Shown here: positions 21,416-34,090 of the stretch, in pieces
Layout of the letters: every line of letters starts with the position of its first letter
How positions within the stretch are numbered: the stretch's first letter is position 1
Assembly: GCA_012845835.1 (NCBI GenBank)
Contig: JABAKD010000025.1
Span: 17,783,476 to 17,847,475, forward strand
Length of the DNA: 64,000 nt
Direction: 5' to 3'
Source of the DNA: Undaria pinnatifida
Taxonomy: Eukaryota > Sar > Phaeophyceae > Laminariales > Alariaceae
Position numbers and translations under genes: made by a program
Notes under the pieces: generated by a model
The model's input: the letters and a program-made list of their open reading frames with translations, nothing else
Told to the model about the DNA's origin: nothing
Database searches by the model: none

Positions 21416-22375
21416 ATTAGTATGAACAGCTGTTTGTCAGCTGCAACATACTAATTAACGGTAGCAGGGATAGTGACAACCGCGAGGTGACACACTTCCT
21501 TTGGCGAAAACTACCGGTGATGTCTTTGAGTAGGTCGAACGGCCAACCGAAAATTACAAGAGGCAAATAGTGGCAAAACTCAAATAAAATCCACTGCTCT
21601 TCATAATTCTCACTGCGCGTTGGCGCGCGGCCCGACATCGACTTGCGCGAAGGTAAAACCGGCTTCCGGGAAAAACCCTTCGCTCCCCATCCCGAGAGCC
21701 CTAGAATTTAGACAACAACCGAAAACATCAAGTGACACTCGGACGTAAAATACTCTAAAAAAAAACCGTCCCTCGCTTGGTGTTCCCACTGTAGTTGCTG
21801 CCCGGCTCTCAACACCTACAGCGCGGGAAAAACCTGGCCATCCAGGAAAAAACCCATAGCGCAAAGCCCTACAACACCAAACTCACACAAACGCCACGGC
21901 ACACCGCACGAAACCACTTGGGTGCTACCGAGCGCAGGGCCACCCTTCGACTACCAATCAGACCAGAACATCTAATCAGCCCGTCTCCAAACATTCAAAC
22001 TTTAACTGGCTGTCAACTGGGGGCACGCTCGAAAATCGACAACACCATAACTTCCCCCCTAGCATAATGCGATGACAAGAGCCATATGCTATAGCAATAC
22101 TGTGACTGTATAGCCAAGGGTACAGAGCCGCAAAACTTTTTACCGAAATAATGACCTCGAGGATAGGCTAACAAACCGAAAACACAGGGGCCATAAGAGG
22201 GAAATCCTCGATAAAAACCCTCCCCCCTGCCTTTTCACTGCGTATTTGATCGCCTGACCACCATTCAATGGCTCAAAGTCCGTATGTGAACGAATTTGAC
22301 GTGCATGAAAGCAGCACGAAACTCCACGGAACTGACTCGTCTACTCCTCTTTGAGTCTGCCCACGTACAATACAA

Positions 22376-22715
22376 TTTTCCATCAAAATGCAACGTCGGT
22401 AACTCCGCAACATATCGCAAAAGGAACAAAAGCACGACGGGCAAAGAATTATTAATCTTCGGCAAAAGCGGAACTCCGATGCGAGGCATCAAAGCACGAA
22501 AATAAGAAGAATCTGACACAATAAACCTCAAACAAAGTAAACGGCATACAATATAATCCACGAAAACGCAATGTCGGTAGCTCAACAACATACCGCAAAA
22601 AGAAGAAAAGCATGACGGGCAAAGAGATCCTAAACCTTTGGCAAAAGCAGAACTCCGATGCCAGGTATCAAAGCACAAAAAGGTAGAATGTGACATAAAC
22701 CGAAAACAAAATAAA
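22376..22715. repeat. Tandem duplication (unit about 186 bp) inside the LARD-like element
   Basis: AATGCAACGTCGGTAACTCC and the text to AATCTGACACAATAAACC repeat from about 22568 as GCAATGTCGGTAGCTC and onward. Both contain ACGGGCAAAGA and GGCAAAAGC, then GAACTCCGATGC. The differences are small substitutions and indels. Confidence 0.8.
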
Positions 22716-23886
22716 CGGCTGGAGGTCGAGGATAAGCATGAAGCCCTCCCCAAACAACCACTTGATAGTCTATTTAAATTCAACTCATACCCAAATAGTA
22801 AACACGACCCCGTCACTTCTCAAGAGACTATACCAACAGCCTATCCGAATCTTAAAGCAGTGCCGATCCTAGAAACAGGGCATACCCCCCATGAGCTGTG
22901 AAATAAAATCAACGCAGATGCCCAGGGGAAACCCATACAACGAGCAAGAGCCCGATAAAATCCCATTGGTAACTCCGAAACGAAGCCATTACAATCGCAG
23001 AAAGATTGTAACAACACAGTTGAGCCTCCAAAGTAAGTCAAACAAGGCAAAAAGCAAAACGAAACGACACGGCCAACAACGACCAACACAAAAACAAAAC
23101 ATAGCAGCCAACACGGCTATCAAACATGAAAAAACAAAGCAAAACGAAGTAACACGGCCAACAGTAACCAACACCAGAAAACACCAGAAAAAGGAAGAAT
23201 TTAGACTGGCAAACCAAGACCGGCAAGTGGCCTGAAATCGAAGGACTACAACGGCACGTAGTATGCAGCCTCCTGACGAACAAACACCTGTTCGCCTGTC
23301 AAAATCAAGCCCTATCCAACCACTGATTACAAACTCGTCACTGTTCAAGAGACTTCATACCGACAGTAGCTCGCACCCTTCATAAAATAGTGTCGAGAGA
23401 AAAAAATAAAAAACAAGGAATTCAACTCGAACACTCGCACCCAACCCAAGTACAACAGCGTTCACAACGTCGTCGCACTATTGTAAAATAACACACATCT
23501 TGCTGCCCCATACTGTTTTACACCCGGCCGACCGGTGCCCGGGTGATTCCCGTCTTAACCCACAACAAAACGGCATTCCCCCCGACCCCACTTTATCCAA
23601 AACGAAAAGCTAGGCCCAACGGACAGCTAACTACAGTCCCGCAGGAGGAAAATTGGCCACCGGGTCAAAACCCCCTGTATGTCTTGTATCATCCAAACCA
23701 TGGTGATTGCAACAATGGCCCCATTCAAACGATTACCATGGCCAGAACCTAAAATGCCAAGTAGCGCCCTACTCACCCATGCCCCTCAAAGTAGCGTGGG
23801 GTGGTGGCCTGACAAATTATTCCTCGCATGACTCAAACATGGTACGAATAATGCTCACACCCTTTACTCATCACCCAACGGTAGGT

Positions 23887-24385
23887 TCAACAAAAACTTA
23901 ATTTGAGATTAAAAGGGGTCGCCGCGAGGGATTTCGTCAAAATATCCGCGTGCTGCTCTTCCGAAGCTACAAATTGAATATCATTTTTCTTCGCACGAAG
24001 TAGCTCTCGGACGAAATGGAACCGCACATCTATGTGTTTGCTCCGGCGGCCTGACCACTTACTATGACCAAACACGTGAACATACGTCTCGCACACCAGA
24101 GTAATTTTCTAGATACAGATACCCACACATAACATTCACCCCGCTATCGCAACAAAGCATCGTAATATTTTTTTTTGACCGAACTACTCCACTCCAAATC
24201 GAACATCTGCCACCAACCGGATGTACCATGAAAAAACAAAAACGAAAAGAGAAACAAACGAAGGTCGCATAGCAAGGCAGCAACCGCGGCAAAAAGCAAC
24301 AGCAGAACAGCAGCGGAAAGCAACACAAGAAATGAGTGAACGAGCTAACTGAGGAATATGGCGCAGTATGCGAGTCTTTGTACAA
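23887..24385 (-). pseudogene. Relic of the RNase H end of a Ty1/copia pol
   Basis: The lower frame (24096-23887) reads GRRSKHIDVRFHFVRELL and then SEEQHADILTKSLAATPF, the KHIDVR...ADxLTK signature at the C-terminus of copia polyproteins. The upper frame (24385-24062) carries more diverged text (GGRCSIWSGVVRSKKN, then LENYSGVRDVCS) that fits the preceding RNase H region, so a frameshift lies near 24060-24100. Nothing recognisable of reverse transcriptase lies upstream. It marks the element as copia-derived and cannot encode an active enzyme. Confidence 0.75.
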
Positions 24386-24448
24386 ACAAAGGAGCGCAAA
24401 AGTATGTGCGCAATCATGCTATCCTGAGAAGGACATGCGAACCAAAAC

Positions 24449-24554
24449 CACCAGCAGTAGAGACAGGCGGAGGCGGTCAGACAGCAACAATAGCAGAAAA
24501 CAGCAGCAGTAGAGACAGGCGGAGGCGGTCAGACAGCAACAATAGCAGAAAACA
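24449..24554. repeat. 53-bp tandem duplication inside the LARD-like element
   Basis: AGCAGTAGAGACAGGCGGAG, then GCGGTCAGACAGCAAC and AATAGCAGAAAACAGC, occurs twice in direct succession, apparently identical. Confidence 0.85.
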
Positions 24555-25602
24555 GCGGCCTAGCAGCAGAATACATTGCTTGAGAGATGAGTGCAAACGG
24601 GAGGGAGTTAACAAATGCAGCGGAACATGCGAGCCTTTCAATATATACGAAGAAACGAAACTATTCGTGCGCACATGACATTCGGTTCAATAAAAAAAAA
24701 CAAGATACATCATCAAGCGGCTCTAGTATCCGTGTCGTTGCCTCATCCTAAAGAGAGCCAACTATGTGGTTACTGCTTGCTGTGTCTGACGACAGCGATG
24801 TCCCCACCGCAATTATCGCCTGCATCCAAAACAGAGCACAAAGTAATGGGGCAAAGGAAACAAGGCAGGGATGGAAAAACAGGAGGGCGGTTCAGCAACT
24901 ACTGCATCACACGACGATGTCGCGGTAGCCACAACCGCAACAACAACCCGACGACACAGCAGTAACAACAGTGGAACCCTTCCCGGCAAAATGAAATGAC
25001 AGATGAAGGTAGGCATATGCATAGCGTACGTAACAAATTTACAAAGATTGATCGACAGCGACCACCTCCAGTTTGATCACGAGCAAACGTGGAGTTGGGT
25101 TTGATCACAGGCAAAGCGTGCGTGATCATGGGTGAACGTGTTTGCTCGGGTCAAACATCACCGGTTTGATCACGAACGAAGTGGATGCAAAAACAGGGAA
25201 ACATCAACATTATTAGCGGGACAGCAGGTGAAAACATCACCAGAAAACCGTTATCAGCATCCAGTCATGTGTACCCGGTTCACTATTAATAATGAATCCG
25301 CAAGCGATACCAGAGAGCATATCGAGCAAAACAACAATGACACAAACTGCAGTAAGCTCAGCGTACCACAGCGCCAACAACTGAATTGAATTGAATTAAA
25401 TGAAATTAAATTTAATTATACGCGTATGAAAATACGTGGAAGTGTGGTGAGCTAATACTTTATTTTTCCCCATCCGCCGGAGAAAAAAAATAAAAAAATA
25501 AAAAAAAATTAATCAATTGATTGACACAGCTTCTAAAGTGGGAAGACGAGTAGCATGTTAGCAATACAGCAGTGGAAATATATCAGGTGACATGATGGCG
25601 CG

Positions 25603-25860
25603 GGAGGGCTCGGACCCAGAGGAGACTGGTTGCTGTCCCCCCAAACATAGGAGACAACAACACGGCTCGACCAGGCGCAGACCCTCCCATTGCAGGCTAA
25701 ATAACAGTAATGGGAAATGGGGCATGTGAAATACAGCAGTAGCAGAATGTATAGTAGCGATACGACCCAGAAAGGCGCGGACCCAGAGGAGACTGGTTGT
25801 CGTCTCCCCCAACATAGGAGACAACAACACGGCTCAACCAGGCGAAGACCCTCCCATTGT
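25603..25860. repeat. Direct repeat pair of about 90 bp inside the LARD-like element
   Basis: GGACCCAGAGGAGACTGGTT, ATAGGAGACAACAACACGGC and AGACCCTCCCATTG occur at about 25613-25695 and again at 25779-25860. They are separated by unrelated sequence. Confidence 0.8.
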
Positions 25861-27835
25861 GCCGTTGTGGCTGGGGAACACAACTCAAGTACGTCAGGAA
25901 TGGGTTCAGTAATTTCAAAAGTCGCGAGGCTCCCCTCTTATCAACACAAGACACATACATCACTGCTGTCCAATTTCTCAGCGCAAGGAACTGCTGTTGT
26001 TGCGAGTGTAAAAATTCGAACATCGTACCACTTTGGGCCTCTCCTGCTGTAGGCAGTGCTCCCGGGGCACCCCAAACAGTGGAGAACAAGCAACGCAGGC
26101 AACAACGCGCGGCAACAGCAACGGCAGCGACAGCAGAGACACACGTGCGGATAAAAGGCCTGGGAGTTTCCGCAGCCAGTACACCCGTGGCGCGCACTCA
26201 AACCACTATCCCGCATCCCTTCGGACTTATGATTTTGCTTCTCTTTCATCATTTTTGAGCTGGCTGCCGGAAAGTCTAGGGCGGGGGCCTAACCGGGTGT
26301 ACTGCTGTTTAACTTCCACCTGTGCCATCCGACAACGACAGAGAGGGCAATGGGAACTGGAGGGAGCCATGGTGAGAGCAACGATACAGACACACTCCAG
26401 GGTAGCGTGCTCCCCTGGGTGTGTCGTGGACCCAAAAGATCAGCGGATACCAGTCGAAATAGTTAGTCTACAGCAGCAATACTTCTGCGTTGTAATATGG
26501 GATCCACTCGCGAAAAAGGTCGACACAATGTTCAAGTGAACAAAAAAAAACAACAAAACAAAAAAAAAACACAAAAAAGGACGAGAAAATAGCATCTTGA
26601 AAGCGACGCGATTGGGTATCGACGCGGGACGCGTGCAAAGGCGGCACCGTGTCCACCTAACTGCTGCTGGACAGGCTGGGCTCCCAGGAGCGCGCGCTAA
26701 AAGTCGCGCTCACGCGCTCCGAAAAAGAGGAACAAAATGAGTGATGATGCCATGCGCTCGGAGCACAAAAAATATATAGCAGCAGAGGGGCACAAGAGGA
26801 GCAGCCGCAGAAAAAGCAGCACACAGAACCACGACGAGAAACCCGAAACCAGAGGGAAATACACAGGGTGATCACCCGCGAGGGCAAGCGCGTATCCCGG
26901 ATGGACACATGTGAATGCAGACAAGGTGACAAAATAATTCAGAAACAGCGTGGTGCTTGTTTTTTGTGCGCTATACAAAACGACGAGAACGATGGGCTCG
27001 AGCAAACAGTAGGTGGGCTGATGAGACAGCACGGAGAGAGAGGAGTGGTATACCAGGCGTATACCAAGCGAGTAACAGTTCGGTGCATTTTTGTTTCTGG
27101 GATTAAGGTCCCAAGCTACAGTATACCCACCCACAGGGCAAAGCAAATAACTAAAAAACACAGCACGATACACAACCCACAGGCGCGCGGGAATCCAGAC
27201 GTTTTTATTTATTTATTTTTGAGGAGTGATCGAGCATCAAGCGCCGCGTCACTAGTAGGTAGGGTGGGAAGGAGAGGTTTTACTAGACAGAGAGGCCCAA
27301 CCCACACCAAAATAGCGCTCTGACACCACGGTGGTCGACAGGTCACTGCCAAATGTGAGACTAGTCCAGGGGGGAGAGGTCACGAGGATGATCCCAAACA
27401 TGCACGAGGTTCAAACACTAGCACGCAGCTCGACTCGGGGTCTTCGGTCTTACGCACTTTTCACACTCTCATCATCGTTTCTGGCTGCCGCACGGGTGAG
27501 TCTGCTGCTGTGGAGCCGCAAGTGCGAGAGACACGACCCATCAATGATCACTCAATCCGATCAACCTGGTAGTTCAACTGTCCAGTGGCAACCAGCTATC
27601 CACGCGGGTACAGGAACAGCTATTGTGGTGGCGGCAACGGGCAAAGGAAAAAAAATCGAACACACCCAAGCACTCTGCCTTCCCCTACAAGTGCGTATGA
27701 CAAAGCGGATGGAAAAAAAAACAGAAGCGCCAACACGTGCCAGCGGGCAATAAAAAACAGAAAGGCGCGAAAGAGCTTACAAGCCACGCGGCTACAGCAT
27801 GGAAAGCGCAACTACGGTTCATCTACAGCACGGAG

Positions 27836-27853
27836 GTCTCGGATTGGACACCA
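27836..27853 (-). other. Primer-binding site of the LARD-like element
   Basis: TGGTGTCCAATCCGAGAC on the minus strand starts immediately after the 5' LTR. Its complement would be the CCA-ending 3' terminus of a tRNA. The tRNA was not identified. Confidence 0.65.
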
Positions 27854-28310
27854 TATTACGGAAGGGGAGGCTAGGGATAGAGGCGGATCCGATGTCTATG
27901 TGGGTCTGAGTGGTCTCTAGCCATTCATGCGGCAGGACCCTAGGTCTTGTGTGCATTGTACAGAGAGGAAGGTGCCAGAGGGACCCAGCCTACAAAGCAC
28001 TGCTACCGACCTGATGATAGCAGCCTCCCGATCGGTACCGAGTTCGGTGGTTGAGCCTGAACAGCGGTAGTGTAAGCCTTGAAGGTGGCTTGTGAGAAGG
28101 AGTAGAAGGTCTCCGGTCGTGGATACGGTATTCGCTTTATGGATTATTGCTAACTCAGGGCAAGCAAAGGAGTACAGAGCAGAGGGAGGCGAGGAACCAG
28201 TCGCTCCCAGACGGGGACCCTGCAAGACGGACCATACTGCTAGTACCTATTGGGACTAACGCATTCCCAAAAGTGCAACTCCTATCAACCGTAACAATGT
28301 AACCGTAACA
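27854..28310 (-). repeat. 5' LTR of the LARD-like element
   Basis: 457 bases, identical by eye to 20952-21408. GAGA follows on the outside. The primer-binding site adjoins it on the inside. Confidence 0.9.
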
Positions 28311-28860
28311 GAGAGTTAACCCACATGACCCACTCCACCTTTCCCCCTGCATTCGTCTAACCCTTTCCGGGCCGACATAATAAAGACATCTTAAACTATC
28401 TTCTACACACTGCGTGTTGCAGTGCCTCGCTCACAGCCTAGTGTGGCTGTTAGGAGCTTATGCATCCATCGCATATCAGCGCTAATTGAACATAAACTTC
28501 TACTTCTACGAACATCGGTTCCAAACTTTTTGCCAAAATACATATCGCCAGGGCCTCGTTCGCAATCCAGTATTTTGCTTGGTGAGCCTTCTGGTCAGGC
28601 CATGGCGGTATCGTGTGGCTCCTGCCGCGGGCGAGCCCTACGACGTCCACATACGCTGCACCCCATGAGTCCTAAGTCATCCCATGTGCACCCATACCCT
28701 CGTGGACCTCAAACCTGTGAAGAATCAATTCCAGCACCACTCAGTTGCCGCAATCTGGCTCCCGGCCTACAGATAAGGGAACGTTTGGCCATAATTATTT
28801 GTTTCGAGTGCGAACGCGCGTAGATTCCCGTTATAACATGTTCGTGGTCGTCTGGCTGGC
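28311..28860. other. No gene recognised
   Basis: A plus-strand frame at 28422-28823 (133 codons) has ordinary composition, but I recognise no family and no splice-supported neighbours. Confidence 0.4.
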
Positions 28861-28863
28861 TAC

Positions 28864-29148
28864 CGCCATCGTCGGTGTTGTTACTGCCACCATCGTGGCA
28901 CTACTACTGTAGTACTGCAGTACTGCAGTACCCACACACAGCCATCGTGGCCTTGGCCTTTGTCGCGCGATCTATAATATTTTTTCTAGATCTTACGGCA
29001 GCAACGTGACACTACCGCTATCGGTGTTGTTTCTGTCACCGTCGTGTCACTATTGTCACTGTTGTATAGCACCCACAGCCGTCGTGACCTTGGCCTTTGT
29101 CGCGCCATCTAGATTATTTCTAGATAATACGGCAGCACCGTGACACCA
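28864..29148. repeat. Tandem duplication of about 140 bp
   Basis: Copy one (28864-29010) and copy two (29013-29148) share ATCGGTGTTGTT, CCTTGGCCTTTGTCGCGC, a TCTAGAT/ATCTAGA-type word and TACGGCAGCA followed by GTGACAC. Within copy one the CTGCAGTA word is repeated several times. Confidence 0.75.
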
Positions 29149-29149
29149 T

Positions 29150-31757
29150 GTGGCTTCCGTCGCTCGAAGACCGCATGGTCATCGCAACTCATACCAGCTT
29201 GAATATAGCTGCAACAGCAGTAGTACCTGCTTCTACATATCATATCTACCAGTCTGTGTGAAGTGCCAGGTATCCGGGAAGTGTGATGATACAGGCAGCA
29301 CGTATATAGGTCGCTCAGCAAGATATTCTAAGAGACTGCGTGGTACGTCCTACTGCTAGCAGCTGTTCCGTTCTCGGTGTGCCCCGAGAATCGCAATAGC
29401 ATCTTCTGCTGCCGTTGCTGCTGTCAATCAATGCTGCTCCGCCGTAATACTGTCACTGCTGCACTGCTGCTGCGGCAGCGGGTCCGTGTTTTCGCTTGCT
29501 ACCAGGTACTATGTACCGGTGCGTACCAGTACGAGTGAGTGTGGCATGCCTGCTGAAGGTATTTCCATGGGAGTGCCTGTCGCGCTCGGTAAGGCCAAGT
29601 CTCTGTGCTTGCACTTCGGTGCTGTGATCTATTGCGTGCGAGTTCGGTACAAGCGTGGTCGCTCGCGCGGGCTGCACGGCATTCACTCTCGTCTGCCTGG
29701 ACTGTCACACTATCATACAACCAGGAAGTATTTGTTGATCCGGCCAGGTCCAGCGGGATGTCTTTTCGCGTTGGCCAATCACACAAAGATGTACTATATC
29801 AAATGAACAACAAAGCTTGATTTTCAGTGGTGCTTGTATTCCGGATATTTGCCGAAATTCGGTCTGTGATTCGTCAAATTTACCCATGCACTATATCAAT
29901 ATTGCCCTACTTTTCGTCGCAGTGCCGTAAATCTCGTTCCAAATGGGCCGTTCGGTTTTCCTGCACAAGGAAAACTAATTTAGTACGTAATCTTAATATT
30001 CCTCTTCCAAAAGTTACGGTCAGCGTGGGAACGCTAGGAATCTACTCGATTTGATAATGAATCAACAACAAGCAAAATTATTTGTCATTCCAGGTTCTAA
30101 GCTTTCCACTGCCATTTGGAGGGAGCTAAGACACCCCCTCACAGCTGACGTGTTAGAATTTTTGTGAAAAATAGATGCTTGAAGTATAAGCCAGTACGAC
30201 ATGGAGAGTAGAGTACGAAACGTACTCGCGAGTAGAGTGCGGAACAAACGTACTCGCCTGGTGCCTTTGGGGGGACTACTGGAAGTGCATACAGCAGTGC
30301 TGCGAGTACTGGCAGTATACTGAGAGCATCTGTGCACCGTTCCGATGAATTCATCAACGATTATTCAGAAAATATTCGCAGATGCTCCCAGACGTGGAAG
30401 TTGGAGTTCTACTACGAGTACTCGTACGAGTGCTTTCGGGAAGGACACACCTACAGGTAATGATAGCACCTGAACTACAAGGGCTCCGCATAGGTAGAGC
30501 AGGGCAGCACTTGGACGTGTTCGATGCATTATAGAGTACAAAAATATACTACATAGAACTACTTGCGAACACATATATCGTTTTCCTGAGCAGCCTGCGT
30601 TGTTTTCCTGTGACACACCAACGTTAGGATAGTCCCCTTTCCAGACTGCTGAGCGGGCTCCCCAGATGCCTGATGCCTGAAACCTGAAACAGAGCTCCTC
30701 AGAGAGTTCTCACCTGAAAGATGCCGTATTTTGCACGTTGAAACCTGGCTTCTCTGTTTTTATTTTTATTATTATTCAGGGAGTATCACAATACCAGGTC
30801 CCAGCTCAGCTCAGCTCAGCTCAGCAGCGCACCCCAGCGCTAGCTCAGCAGAGCAGCGCCGTGGAGGCATGAGTGCATAAAAGATGGCTGCCGGCATGAG
30901 TGCCGCAGAGGCAAAATTCCACCGTGCAGAATTTGATGGATCTCTTCGCAACCACGCTATAGCGATGGACTAGCACACCCACGTGGTCAGCACCAATGTC
31001 CACTCTCAGGCTGGATATATCGGCGGTCTGCTGCGGATCTGCGACCCGTCCCGATCAAGCTAAGAAGCCGTTGGTTCGGGAAATGTTTCACCGGCAAGCG
31101 TTTGTTCATCGGAACCAACACTGCGTCATTGCATTCGGGCTCGTCTGCCGCTGGCCTTTGTATCTTCGTTTCCCCACGACATTTTACTGAGCCTACAAAA
31201 TAAATGCCATCACAAACCTGCAGGCGGAGCGCTTGAAGTATCCACGATGAGCCGCTCGCTGCAGACGTGTTGCCGATTCATATTTGACCATCCTACAAAC
31301 TGACGTCTGGATGCCCTCGATCAGGAAGTAAACGGCAGCAACGGCAGCACCAACAGCACCAGCAAAACGGCACATGCACCTCTCGGCGACTTGGCAGTGC
31401 AAGGACGAGAAATGCCGTGGGCTTGCAAAACCATACCAGCCTCCTCATCGGCGCAGGCACCATGTCCGCGAGGAGGTTGTTCGTGGACGAAGGTGGAAGC
31501 TCGATTCTAATGTTGCCCACTGATATTTTGCACCGACTGAGCTGCTCCTCATTCTTGTTGGTTACACTGTCTAACGGACATGTTTGCTATATCACGTACC
31601 TGGTACTGGTGTCTGTTGAAGATTTGGCTGATACACAAAGGCTGGTAGAGAGGAGAAAAAAACGGGGCACATAGGCTAGCACGACTTCATCTCATACCTT
31701 CCATTTCTCTGACATGTTCACCTTGTATTCTCTTTTAAACGTGTTCGACTGCTACAG
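29150..31757. other. No confirmed gene; microsatellite and small repeat fragments
   Basis: The 5' exon or exons of the kelch gene should lie here or further left, but none is convincing. A frame with an ATG at 31461 could contribute. A truncated copy of the left end of the 3.5 kb repeat lies near 30477-30540 (GGGCTCCGCATAGG, GTAGAGCAGGGCAGCA). A CAGCT-based microsatellite lies at about 30801-30830. Confidence 0.4.
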
Positions 31758-34090
31758 GTGGGGTCGAAGTATATTTTATTTGGAGGAGCCGATGCCCACC
31801 AGCAGCACTTCGACGATGTTCATTGCTTCGACGCAGCAACTGGCAAGTGGGAGGAGGTACGCTCTTTCGCAAAGTGCAGCGTATTTATTACTGGAGGGTG
31901 CGACAATCTGATAGTGTGATTAGATGGGGCACTGATCTGACAGCTGGGTATCGTATGCGCCGTAGGCAAGGAGTCCTTGAGGTGCATCTTGCAAACTGGT
32001 GGCTGTCGTAATGACTTCCCCCCCCCGCAAATTTTCGGCCATGTGCACCGGGGAGTACTCTTGGTAGTGTAACTTCGCTAATGTTTTCTTTGGCCGCCCC
32101 GTCCACAGTCTTACAGTTTTACCAGTAAGTGCGGGGCAACACACGAAATCCGTGCACACACTGACTAGAAAACGTCAGAGAGCGTAACTATTGTTTCTCT
32201 CGCTGTACCTCCCCGATATTTTATGCTCCGACTAGACTTCAGTGAGCGGTACTCCACCTTCGTCACGCAGCGGCCATTCGGCCGTAGCATTGGGGGCGTC
32301 TTTAGTGGTGTACGGTGGCATGAATGTACAGGACGGTGTGACGTTCAACGATATCTACGAACTTCGCACCGGTGAGCCTGCCCTCGTGCCCGTCGTTTGC
32401 GTTGCAATGTCACCAACAACGATTCTAGCAAGGCACAACGACGTGACACAAACCCCCCAAAAATGTACGGGAGCAAAATGTAGCCCGCACCAATTTCAAG
32501 TAGCTTGTCCCCAAAAACGTGGACGCAAACCGACAGGATTCACGCGCTCGAAAACGCGATACTAAAGACTTGTTGCCGTTTCATCGTGTCGTTTCCCACT
32601 GCTTTCGGTGGCGTGATTATTGGAGAGACCTTACCGTGTCATCAAATCGCTCCCACCGCCTTCGTTGATACCTTCTGAATGGATCAGGATCTATGGAGTG
32701 GGTATCCCTTCCTTGTGCGGACACGCCTCCTCGAAATTCGCACGCTGCAGTACTCGACGGGGATACGATGGTCCTTATAGGAGGCGCTTCTCCCGACGGG
32801 CAGACGGACGAAGTCTTCACCATCGACTTGTCCGATCGCTCGAACTTGAGTTGTGTGAGGGTTGACTGCCAGCCGTCCGTATCGGGGGCTTGTGTGGCGC
32901 AATCCGACGGTGTCGGAGGTGCTCCAGCGGCGAGAGACATGCACTCGGCCTGCGTGTGTAACTCAGAACTAACTGGTGGTGCTGGGGCCATCATCCTAGT
33001 GATGGGCGGACGTTCAAGTACGGGTGTACTTCAGGACTTTTTCTCTCTCAACACAGGTACCGTCCTAGATAAACCAAACGGACACGATTTAATTTCAGGA
33101 GTAATGTATCAGAACGGGCAGATGTGTGATCGCTATTGGCAGATTGTGTCACGAAAGAAACACCCGCGAGGATAATTCGTCATTTGTGTGCGTCCTGTTG
33201 TCACTCCTACAATAATGGTGCAGAAACGCGCTACGCTTTTCCAATCCGCCCATACGTCCGCAAATCTGCTTTTCTGCGGGCAGATACATGGACTTGGAGT
33301 CGTTTGAAGGATGCCCCTGTTGCACGATGCGCCCACTCAGCTTGCTTAATGCAAGACGCTGGAATCATGGCGATTTTCGGTGGTTGGGACGGGTAAGTAA
33401 CACTGATTGTGAGAGAGGGAGTTTCTGTGGCTGTTTGGTTGAAGGGTTGTTGTTATTTTCCAGATGTTAGCTCATTTCTGCGGCAGGCTAAAAATTATTG
33501 CATGCCCACGCGCTGGTGTTTGTGTTTTTGTTTATTTGGTTTTGTGTATGTTAACAAAACGTACCATAAATGTTATCTCATACACATATATGCACATAAA
33601 CGGTTCGTACGAACTTTCTGACCAATAATAGAACGCACAGTCAATGATCAGCTGTATCACCGACGCTCGGAAAGTTCCAGGCTTATCTTCTATCACAGCA
33701 GCCGTGTCTTTAATAATTATATGGGCGAGTACAGTTGTCATCGGTCTGAGGACAGTCGCAATCGTCAAACGACCTGAACACATTCTTCGACACATTATTA
33801 ATTACACCATTCTCATACTTTAATATCTAAAGAGTGTGGACGCGGTGAATTCGAACTTGACCTCTTTCCCTGTTTTTCCTGTTGTTTTGCACAGGGGGAC
33901 CCTTGTGGCAGATGATCTACATTTGTACGACGTGCGGTGTGGAAAATGGACGACACCAAACATACTTCCTCGGCCGATGGGCCGATTTGCTCACGCAGCG
34001 TGCACTGGCGGGGGCGATAATGTGGTGGTCTTTGGAGGGGTTAACCCGGAAGAGGACTTGACAGACGTTGTGGTGATCACGGCTCCATAG
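31758..34090 (+). CDS. Kelch-repeat (beta-propeller) protein, five 3' exons
   Basis: Exons are 31758-31856, 32236-32371, 32688-33056, 33284-33392 and 33895-34090, with TAG at the end. Introns are 379, 316, 227 and 502 bases, all GT-AG, and every junction keeps phase (0, 1, 1, 2). The joined 302 residues contain six kelch motifs, each with a hydrophobic strand plus double glycine: YILFGGADAH, SLVVYGGMNV, TMVLIGGASP, IILVMGGRSS, IMAIFGGWDG and NVVVFGGVNP. Conserved RxxH(S/A)A and W positions lie between them, for example SRSGHSAVAL and RCAHSACLM. Six motifs would make one complete propeller, a protein-interaction platform. The first exon and start codon were not found; the open acceptor at 31758 (CTACAG/GTG) shows that at least one exon is missing upstream. 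No partner domain is visible, so the cellular role is unknown. Confidence 0.82.

Larger units (their letters stand above)
20952..28310 (-). mobile_element. Recent non-autonomous LTR retrotransposon (LARD-like, Ty1/copia-derived)
   Basis: Two 457-bp LTRs (20952-21408 and 27854-28310) look identical base for base. They begin TGTTACGG and end CCGTAATA on the minus strand. A primer-binding site, TGGTGTCCAATCCGAGAC, starts directly after the 5' LTR at 27853, and a GGGGGGA purine run abuts the 3' LTR at 21409. The flanks GAGA (20948-20951) and GAGA (28311-28314) fit a 4-bp target duplication. The 6.4 kb interior has no gag, protease, integrase or reverse transcriptase core. The only pol relic is an RNase H end (23887-24385). 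The rest is tandem repeats and A-rich sequence. Identical LTRs with a coding-poor interior suggest recent mobilisation in trans. Confidence 0.85.
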
